Shown here in pieces: positions 15,516-20,572 of a stretch of DNA of 20,572 nucleotides. Position 1 is the first letter of the stretch, and the number at the start of each line of letters is the position of its first letter. Below the pieces are notes generated by a model, which saw only the letters and a program-made list of their open reading frames with translations, did no database searches and had not been told where the DNA came from. The stretch is from positions 1-20,572 of the forward strand of contig JAQVQF010000011.1 of assembly GCA_028701715.1 (NCBI GenBank). The letters are read 5' to 3'. Source of the stretch: Eubacteriales bacterium. GTDB lineage: Bacteria; Bacillota; Clostridia; Oscillospirales; CAG-382. A program made the position numbers and the translations under genes.

Positions 15516-15519
15516 ACTT

Positions 15520-16935
15520 TTAACATTCAAATTTTTCCTTGCCCTCACCGCCGGGTACCTGCGTGGGATATCTTCCGTCGAAGCAGGCGCGGCATATGGG
15601 GAAATTTACATCCCCGCTTATGAGCAACGGCAGGTAATCCGTATTGAGGTAGCCCAGGCTGTCCGCTTCTATGATACCGCGGATCTCTTCCACGCTGTGG
15701 TTGTTGGCTATCAGCTTGCCGGCTGAATCGATATCCGTGCCGTAATAACAGGGATGCAGAAAGGGAGGAGCGGTTATTCGGACATGGATTTCCGTCGCCC
15801 CGGCGTCGCGCAAAAGCCCGACTATCCTCGCGCTGGTTGTGCCGCGCACTATCGAATCGTCTATCATGACCACTCGCTTTCCGCGCACCGTTTCGGTTAT
15901 GGGATTGAGTTTAATCTTAACCATCTGCTCGCGCGAGCTCTGAAGCGGGGCGATAAAGGTACGTCCGATATATTTATTTTTTATAAAGCCTATTCCGTAG
16001 GGTATTCCGGACTGCGCCGAATAGCCTATCGCGGCGTCTATTCCCGAATCCGGGACGCCTATGACGACATCCGCGTCGGCGGGATGCTCGATAGCTAAAA
16101 ATCTGCCCGCGTTTATCCTTGCCTGATGCACCGCGTGTCCGTCGATGACCGAATCGGGGCGGGCGAAATAGATATACTCGAAAATACACGGGGAAGGAGT
16201 GACCTTTCCGCAATGGGCGGTGAGACTTTTCACTCCTGTTTCGTCGAATACAACGACCTCGCCGGGCTTTATGTCGCGTATGAAGTATGCATTGACCGCG
16301 TCGAGGGCGCAGCTTTCGGAAGCGATTATGTAGTCGCCCGCCGGGGTTTTTCCATAGCATAAGGGACGGAAGCCGTGCTTGTCGCGCGCGGCGATAAGGC
16401 GGTCGCCGAACATAAGTATGAGCGAATAAGCGCCGTCGAGAATATCCATGGCATTGAGGACCGCTTCCTCCGGGCTGCCGTCGGATATACAGCGGGTTGT
16501 GATAATATACGAAATCATTTCGGTGTCACTGGTGGTGTGGAATATCGCGCTGTTGTTTTCAAGCTCGCGCCGGAGGGCGTAAGCGTTCACAAGATTGCCG
16601 TTATGTACGACGGCCATCGTGCAGGCGGGATGCTTGGTGAGTATGGGCTGGGCGTTGTCCCGGTCGTTGCCTCCGGTCGTGCCGTAGCGGACGTGACCTA
16701 CCGCCATCCTGCCCTCGCCGAGGGTTTTCATGACCTTAGGTGTAAATACATCGCCGACAAGCCCCAGATCCTTGCGGAGGGTAATCCTGCCGTTGCAGCC
16801 AACTGCTATTCCGCAGCTTTCCTGCCCTCTGTGCTGGAGAGCGTATAAACCGGTGTAAACGATGCCCGCGACCTCGCGTTCGGCGGCGGCATAAACACCG
16901 AACACGCCGCATTCCTCATGGATTTCGTTGTTCAT
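15520..16935 (-). CDS. purF: Amidophosphoribosyltransferase
   Basis: PurF catalyses the first committed step of purine synthesis, making phosphoribosylamine from PRPP and glutamine. The 471 residues match the Bacillus-type enzyme. The N-terminal glutaminase begins at C9 (HEECGVFGVYAA), so a short propeptide is cleaved as in B. subtilis. LQHRGQESCGIAV and VGHVRYGTTG follow. The PRPP motif is VVMIDDSIVRGTTS. Cysteines in SPCIFEY, HPCYYG and CRACFDGRYP fit the four ligands of the [4Fe-4S] cluster of oxygen-sensitive PurF. I chose ATG at 16935 because AGAGAGG lies about 10 bases upstream; an in-frame ATG at 16944 is only 1 base from it. It is the last gene of purA-purC-purF. Confidence 0.96.
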   Translation of the reverse strand: MNNEIHEECGVFGVYAAAEREVAGIVYTGLYALQHRGQESCGIAVGCNGRITLRKDLGLVGDVFTPKVMKTLGEGRMAVGHVRYGTTGGNDRDNAQPILTKHPACTMAVVHNGNLVNAYALRRELENNSAIFHTTSDTEMISYIITTRCISDGSPEEAVLNAMDILDGAYSLILMFGDRLIAARDKHGFRPLCYGKTPAGDYIIASESCALDAVNAYFIRDIKPGEVVVFDETGVKSLTAHCGKVTPSPCIFEYIYFARPDSVIDGHAVHQARINAGRFLAIEHPADADVVIGVPDSGIDAAIGYSAQSGIPYGIGFIKNKYIGRTFIAPLQSSREQMVKIKLNPITETVRGKRVVMIDDSIVRGTTSARIVGLLRDAGATEIHVRITAPPFLHPCYYGTDIDSAGKLIANNHSVEEIRGIIEADSLGYLNTDYLPLLISGDVNFPICRACFDGRYPTQVPGGEGKEKFEC

Positions 16936-16980
16936 TAAAAACATGCCTCTCTGCTGAATCGACGTTTGTATATTTCAAAC

Positions 16981-17691
16981 TTATATACCCATCAAGCGTT
17001 TACGTATTTCTATATATGCTTCCTCGACGCTTCCCAAATCGCGTCTGAAGCGGTCTTTATCCAGCTTGTTGCCGGTGGCGGTGTCCCAGAATCTGCAGGT
17101 GTCGGGGGATATTTCGTCCGCAAGAATAACCGTTCCGTCGCTTGTTCTGCCAAATTCTATCTTAAAATCCACAAGGGTAATACCTATGGCGGCAAAGCGG
17201 GAGGTCAGGTAGTCGTTAATGCGGAAGGAATATTCGGCTATTTTTTCAAGCTCTTCTTTGCTTGCGATATTCATGGCGCGTATATGATACTCGTTTACCA
17301 TCGGGTCGCCGAGCGCGTCGTCCTTATAGCAGTATTCGAGCACGGGTGACGCCATCCTTACGCCTTCCTCAAGCCCGAGCCTTTTTGCCAGCGAGCCTGC
17401 CGCGATATTGCGCATTATAACCTCGAGAGGGATAATTTTAACCTTTTTTACAAGCGTTTCGCGTTCGGAAAGCTCACGGACGAGATGCGTCGGAATACCT
17501 TCCTTTTCAAGCTCTTCCATAAGATAATTGCTGACCTGATTATTGACGACACCCTTGCCGACGATGGTTCCCTTTTTCAGCCCGTTGAACGCGGTAGCGT
17601 CGTCCTTGTATGAAACGATATAGCATTCGGGGTCATTTGTAGCGAATACCTTTTTTGCCTTGCCTTCGTAAAGAAGCTCTTTCTTTTCCAT
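16981..17691 (-). CDS. purC: Phosphoribosylaminoimidazole-succinocarboxamide synthase
   Basis: PurC (SAICAR synthetase) joins aspartate to CAIR using ATP. The 236 residues match the family. Signatures are LLYEGKAKKVF (nucleotide loop), YKDDATAFNGLKKG, IPLEVIMRNIAAGSLAKRLG and LVDFKIEFGRTSDGTVILADEISPD. I chose ATG at 17691, with GGGATGG upstream; an in-frame ATG at 17703 overlaps that site. It lies 18 bases after purA and 45 bases before purF. Aspartate is the amino donor here and in PurA, while PurF uses glutamine. Confidence 0.96.
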   Translation of the reverse strand: MEKKELLYEGKAKKVFATNDPECYIVSYKDDATAFNGLKKGTIVGKGVVNNQVSNYLMEELEKEGIPTHLVRELSERETLVKKVKIIPLEVIMRNIAAGSLAKRLGLEEGVRMASPVLEYCYKDDALGDPMVNEYHIRAMNIASKEELEKIAEYSFRINDYLTSRFAAIGITLVDFKIEFGRTSDGTVILADEISPDTCRFWDTATGNKLDKDRFRRDLGSVEEAYIEIRKRLMGI

Positions 17692-17709
17692 TTTAATAAC
17701 CATCCCTTT

Positions 17710-18981
17710 TTATAATACAAAATATTCGTCGCGGCCCGCGCCCACTGAGACATATTTTATGCGGCAGCCGACCTTTTTCTGGATATACAGTATATATTCT
17801 TTGGCTTTTTCGGGTAAATCGCCGAAAGAGCGGCAACCGGATATGTCGCTTTTCCAGCCTTCAAGGTATTCATATACCGGTTTCGCGTCAGCGAGCGCCT
17901 CCCCGGAGGGAAAAGCCTCTGTCTGTTTTCCGTCAACGTTATAAGCGACACAGACGGGTATCGTATTAAGATATGACAGCACGTCGAGCTTGGTCAGAGC
18001 GATTTCATCCGCGCCCTGTACCGTCACTCCGTACCTTGAAGCGGGTACGTCGAAGCCGCCCACTCTTCTGGGCCTTCCGGTCGCGGCGCCGTATTCGCCG
18101 CCCGCTTCTCTGAGCTCGTCACCTTCTTTACCGAAAAGCTCACAGGTGAAGGGTCCTTCTCCCACGCAGCTTGAATAAGCTTTCATTATTCCAATGGTGC
18201 AGTCAAGCTTCCTTGACGGAATGCCGGCGCCTATCGGAGCGTAAGCGGCAATGGTTGAGGAAGAGGAGGTGTAGGGGTAAATACCGAAATCAATATCGCG
18301 CAGAGCGCCGAGCTGTGCTTCGAAAATCACCGACTTACCTTCATCAATGGCATTGTTGAGATACTGCGTGGTGTCGCAGATATAATCCTTAAAGGGCAGC
18401 CCGTAGTTTTCGAGCCACAGAGCCATGTCTCCGGCCTTCAGCTCCTCCGCCTTATAGCCGCCGTGAACCGTGAGATTCTTCCATTCGATAACGGAGGGGA
18501 GCTTTTTCTTTATCGCCTCAAAATGGAGAAGATCACCCATTCTGAAGGCTTTTTTCATATATTTGTCGGCGTAAACTGGGGCGATACCGCGCCGCGTCGA
18601 ACCGAATTTCGCGTCTCCCAGCCTGTCCTCCTCAAGAATGTCGAGCAGCTTGTGGTAGGGCATGCATATGGTGGCGCGGTCGCTGATTTTAAGATTTTCC
18701 GGCGTTATGACGATGCCGGCTTTACGCAGCTTTTCAACCTCGTTATACAGGTGCTCCACATCGATGACCATGCCCGGACCGAGTATGTTTATCGTGCCCT
18801 CGCGGAGTATGCCCGAGGGCAGGAGGTTGAGTATAAACTTGCCTCTGTCGTTGATGACGGTATGTCCGGCGTTGTTTCCGCCCTGGTATCGGACAACAAT
18901 GTCGTAATTTTTACTTAGCAGGTCAACCATGCGTCCCTTTCCTTCGTCTCCCCAGTTTATCCCTGCGATTGCTGTTAACAT
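17710..18981 (-). CDS. purA: Adenylosuccinate synthetase
   Basis: PurA joins aspartate to IMP using GTP, the first step from IMP to AMP. The 423 residues fit the family (about 430). It shows the GTP loop GINWGDEGKGRMVD at the start (usually GxQWGDEGKG, here N in place of Q), RYQGGNNAGHTV, the IMP region TRRGIAPVYADK and EAQLGALRDIDFGIYPYTSSSS. RPRRVGGFD and LTKLDVLS follow. AAAGGATGAT lies before the ATG. It is the first gene of the operon. It is preceded by a leader of about 260 bases with a hairpin terminator. purA is often unlinked from early purine genes, so its place with purC and purF is a little unusual. Confidence 0.97.
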   Translation of the reverse strand: MLTAIAGINWGDEGKGRMVDLLSKNYDIVVRYQGGNNAGHTVINDRGKFILNLLPSGILREGTINILGPGMVIDVEHLYNEVEKLRKAGIVITPENLKISDRATICMPYHKLLDILEEDRLGDAKFGSTRRGIAPVYADKYMKKAFRMGDLLHFEAIKKKLPSVIEWKNLTVHGGYKAEELKAGDMALWLENYGLPFKDYICDTTQYLNNAIDEGKSVIFEAQLGALRDIDFGIYPYTSSSSTIAAYAPIGAGIPSRKLDCTIGIMKAYSSCVGEGPFTCELFGKEGDELREAGGEYGAATGRPRRVGGFDVPASRYGVTVQGADEIALTKLDVLSYLNTIPVCVAYNVDGKQTEAFPSGEALADAKPVYEYLEGWKSDISGCRSFGDLPEKAKEYILYIQKKVGCRIKYVSVGAGRDEYFVL

Positions 18982-19124
18982 TTTTTTATCATCCTTTATA
19001 ACTTTTTTATGCTTTACTGTAATTGCATCAGTATGTGCCCGAATTTTTACAACATACCGATAAAAATATTAATACAGCGGGGTGTTTCGACATAATATGA
19101 TATATTCGACTATCATAACAACAT

Positions 19125-19158
19125 AAGAAAAAGCCCCGTAGATAATCTGCAAAGCTTT
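19125..19158 (-). promoter_or_regulatory. Terminator-like hairpin in the purA leader
   Basis: On the minus strand AAAGCTTT (19158-19151) pairs with GGGGCTTT (19137-19130), five Watson-Crick and three G-U pairs. A small inner AGA/TCT pairing adds to it, and a T run follows. It lies about 150 bases upstream of purA and about 85 bases after the predicted RNA start, so it could stop transcription before purA. The G-U pairs make it only moderately stable. Confidence 0.5.
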
Positions 19159-19167
19159 GTTAATATT

Positions 19168-19237
19168 GCTATGCGTTGAGGAAACGATATGTTCGTATAC
19201 GGAAAAAAACCGCCGAGTCCGAAACACAGAGCATAGC
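19168..19237 (-). ncRNA. Structured purA leader region (possible sensor, unidentified)
   Basis: On the minus strand GCTATGC (19237-19231) and GCATAGC (19174-19168) form a perfect closing stem around 56 bases. Inside is an ACGA-ACATA-TCGT hairpin and an unpaired T7 run. It sits just after the predicted transcription start and before the terminator-like hairpin, the usual place for a metabolite sensor. I could not match it to the purine, ZTP, PRPP/ykkC or THF riboswitch consensus. The GTATACGAACATA segment also matches 10 of 13 positions of the PurR box AWWWCCGAACWWT, so a protein site is an alternative. Confidence 0.35.
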
Positions 19238-19248
19238 CTTGCCATAGG

Positions 19249-19277
19249 ATTATAGCATAAAGAGCCCCTAAACGCAA
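19249..19277 (-). promoter_or_regulatory. Promoter of purA-purC-purF
   Basis: On the minus strand TTGCGT (19272-19277) and TATAAT (19249-19254) are spaced 17 bases apart. The RNA would start near 19242, about 260 bases before purA. Confidence 0.7.
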
Positions 19278-19365
19278 CTGTTTTTACGATTTTCCCGTAA
19301 TAAAGTTCAATACAGAATTTTCAATAAATAATAAAACTTTCCAACTTATATTAATCCTATAAAAA

Positions 19366-19440
19366 TACTGTGAAGGGTACGTGAGAAACAAGCTTATTGA
19401 CCGCAAGGCAACCAACCGGAAGGCAGTACTCTAAAGCTTG
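19366..19440 (+). ncRNA. Candidate pseudoknotted RNA element, unidentified
   Basis: GGGTAC (19375-19380) can pair with GTACTC (19426-19431, one G-U), and CAAGCTT (19389-19395) pairs with AAGCTTG (19434-19440). The order is that of an H-type pseudoknot, with the two 3' arms only 2 bases apart. Between them lie two small hairpins with GNRA-type loops, CC-GCAA-GG (19401-19408) and CC-GGAA-GG (19416-19423). The segment is clearly richer in G and C than the DNA on either side. No strong promoter with a good -35 was seen; TATAAA at 19358-19363 could be a -10. The strand is chosen from the GNRA loops and is not certain. I do not recognise the family. Confidence 0.35.
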
Positions 19441-19568
19441 AACGATGAACTTTAATTTACTCTTTTTATATAATGAGTAATAAAATTAAAACACAGGCTT
19501 CATTGAATGATGTAAAAGCAGCCGTTAATTTATTTTAATTGTTAAATAAATTTAATATCCGAATATTG

Positions 19569-19597
19569 TTGACTTTCATTCTGCGGCAGAATATACT
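19569..19597 (+). promoter_or_regulatory. Promoter of the small membrane protein gene
   Basis: TTGACT (19569-19574) and TATACT (19592-19597) have a 17-base spacer. Transcription would start near 19604, about 43 bases before the ATG. Confidence 0.72.
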
Positions 19598-19646
19598 GAA
19601 AAAAATAATATCAAAAAATTAATTTGTGTAAAGGAGCCGTAATATT

Positions 19647-19955
19647 ATGTTTTCTTTAAAATTGGCAATCAGTTCGGTTTTAGCCGCAGCGGAAGGAGCG
19701 TCAAATAACGCGAGTACAAACGACGGCATAAGTGCTTATGCGGTCATAGGATTGTTTTTGCTGGCAACGCTCATAATCTGCCTTACAATCATTTCAGCAG
19801 TGAAAAAGGGAATGAACAAATTCAGCGGAGAAATTCAGGGATATATGAATACGCTGAGAGCGGGGACGGACGAAACCATCAGAAGGCTTATCGATATAAA
19901 CAATTCCCAGGTAAAAATAAACGAAACGCTTCAAAACAAGCAGAATATGAAATAA
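19647..19955 (+). CDS. Small single-pass membrane protein of unknown function
   Basis: This 102-residue protein is not one I recognise. It has a mildly hydrophobic N terminus (residues 1-15), a polar Asn/Ser-rich linker (16-28), a strong membrane segment (about 29-52, ISAYAVIGLFLLATLIICLTIISA), then a basic stop (VKKG). A charged cytosolic tail (53-102) follows, rich in predicted helix and possibly coiled coil. AAAGGAG lies 10 bases before the ATG, and a good promoter precedes it, so it is very likely a real gene. A transglutaminase-like secreted protein follows 76 bases later in the same direction. The two may share a role at the cell surface, but nothing in the sequence proves this. Confidence 0.82.
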   Translation: MFSLKLAISSVLAAAEGASNNASTNDGISAYAVIGLFLLATLIICLTIISAVKKGMNKFSGEIQGYMNTLRAGTDETIRRLIDINNSQVKINETLQNKQNMK

Positions 19956-20031
19956 GCGTTCCTTTATTTCCGGCGAATTCCAAAAGACAACGGCATATTT
20001 TATACTGTCAGAAACGGCACGGGAGATCAAT

Positions 20032-20572
20032 ATGAAAAACAAATGCAGATTTGCGTCGGTTATACTTGTCTTTGTCATATCAATTGCCTTTTTTACAAAT
20101 ATAAGCGCGGTTAAATGCCGTGCGGATTCCGAGTCCGCGGTTGAGACACTGTTGGTAAACGCAATTTATAATTTTAAAGATAGCGTCGATGTAAAAGGCT
20201 ACGGAATCACTACGGGAAACATAAAGAACTATTTTGACAGTGTCTACGAAGACTATCCCCATCTTTTTTATTTTACTCAATATGAATATAACTATGATAA
20301 TAATAATACGGTTACTAAGGTAAGCTTCAAATATATTACAACAAAAAGCGAATACGAGTCGATGAAGGAACAATATGAGGCTGAAATTCAAAAAGTAGGT
20401 ACCTGTATTTACAGCAATATGACAGACCTTGAAAAAGTTATAGCAGTACATGACTATCTTGTGCTTCAGACAAAATATGACGAAGAAAACCTAATAAACA
20501 ATTCATTACCGTCGGTATCTTATTCTTCATATGGCTGTATAGTAAATAAAGTATGTGTTTGCGCAGGATATG
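20032..20572 (+). CDS. Secreted transglutaminase-like protein, partial
   Basis: The right edge cuts this gene after 180 residues. Residues 1-31 are a signal peptide (basic start, hydrophobic VILVFVISIAFF, probable cut after KCRA). The region 35-125 is a helix-rich lead of the type seen before clostridial transglutaminase-like domains. The domain then starts with LEKVIAVHDYLVLQTKYDE, and SYGCIVNKVCVCAGY carries the probable catalytic cysteine C177. The His and Asp of the triad would lie beyond the window. Relatives act as cell-wall cysteine proteases or protein cross-linkers; the activity here is unknown. GGGAG precedes the ATG. A lipoprotein is unlikely because the residue before C29 is lysine. 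Confidence 0.88.
   Translation, partial: MKNKCRFASVILVFVISIAFFTNISAVKCRADSESAVETLLVNAIYNFKDSVDVKGYGITTGNIKNYFDSVYEDYPHLFYFTQYEYNYDNNNTVTKVSFKYITTKSEYESMKEQYEAEIQKVGTCIYSNMTDLEKVIAVHDYLVLQTKYDEENLINNSLPSVSYSSYGCIVNKVCVCAGY

Larger units (their letters stand above)
18982..19646. other. Long non-coding stretch between purA and the small membrane protein
   Basis: I see no convincing gene in these 665 bases. They hold, from left to right, the AT-rich 3' part of the purA leader, a terminator-like hairpin (19130-19158), a structured leader region (19168-19237), the purA promoter (19249-19277), a candidate folded RNA on the plus strand (19366-19440), AT-rich DNA, and a promoter for the gene at 19647 (19569-19597). 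Confidence 0.7.

Noticed and set aside
19240..19258. TATAATCC followed by ATGG in the purA upstream, recalling the start of the purine riboswitch
   Set aside because: The downstream TCTACC and CC-AA core of that riboswitch is absent, and TATAAT is better explained as the -10 box.
19401..19430. CCGGAAGGCAG resembling the loop of bacterial SRP RNA
   Set aside because: The matching GTCAGG side and the AGCAG asymmetric loop are missing, so the likeness is limited to CGGAAGG.

Overview
This window looks like the chromosome of an anaerobic clostridium-like Firmicute. Supporting signs are strong AGGAGG-type ribosome sites, near-consensus -35/-10 promoters with 17-base spacers, a type III glutamine synthetase, an Fe-S type PurF, a flavin-reductase/rubredoxin fusion and a split archaeal-type glutamate synthase. 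No tRNA, rRNA, CRISPR array or intact mobile element was seen. The genus cannot be named from the sequence alone.

Layout. (1) 1-308, minus: the N-terminal receiver half of an OmpR-like response regulator, cut by the window edge. (2) 554-3806, plus: a tight four-gene run of YchF ATPase, HAD phosphatase, Mrp/NBP35-type Fe-S carrier ATPase and a flavin reductase-rubredoxin. (3) 3906-4391, minus: an AT-rich, cysteine-rich protein of unknown function that looks foreign to its neighbours. (4) 4501-6266, minus: an ABC-2 type exporter (ATPase plus permease, overlapping by 4 bases). (5) 6436-11438, minus: a five-gene operon for a split glutamate synthase (amidotransferase, FMN/Fe-S synthase core, polyferredoxin, FAD oxidoreductase, GXGXG domain). 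(6) 11676-15461, plus and divergent from it: type III glutamine synthetase and asparagine synthetase. (7) 15520-18981, minus: purA-purC-purF. (8) 18982-19646: a 665-base non-coding stretch with a structured purA leader and a second candidate RNA fold. (9) 19647-20572, plus: a small membrane protein and the start of a secreted transglutaminase-like protein.

The central 12 kb works as a glutamine/glutamate hub. Glutamine synthetase makes glutamine. Three class II glutamine amidotransferases (glutamate synthase, AsnB, PurF) then spend it on glutamate, asparagine and purines. The divergent promoters between glutamate synthase and glutamine synthetase each lead straight into a terminator-like hairpin, which suggests paired control by transcription attenuation. 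The purA leader also holds a terminator-like hairpin behind a structured region.

The most interesting unexplained signals are these non-coding elements rather than the proteins, nearly all of which belong to recognisable families.
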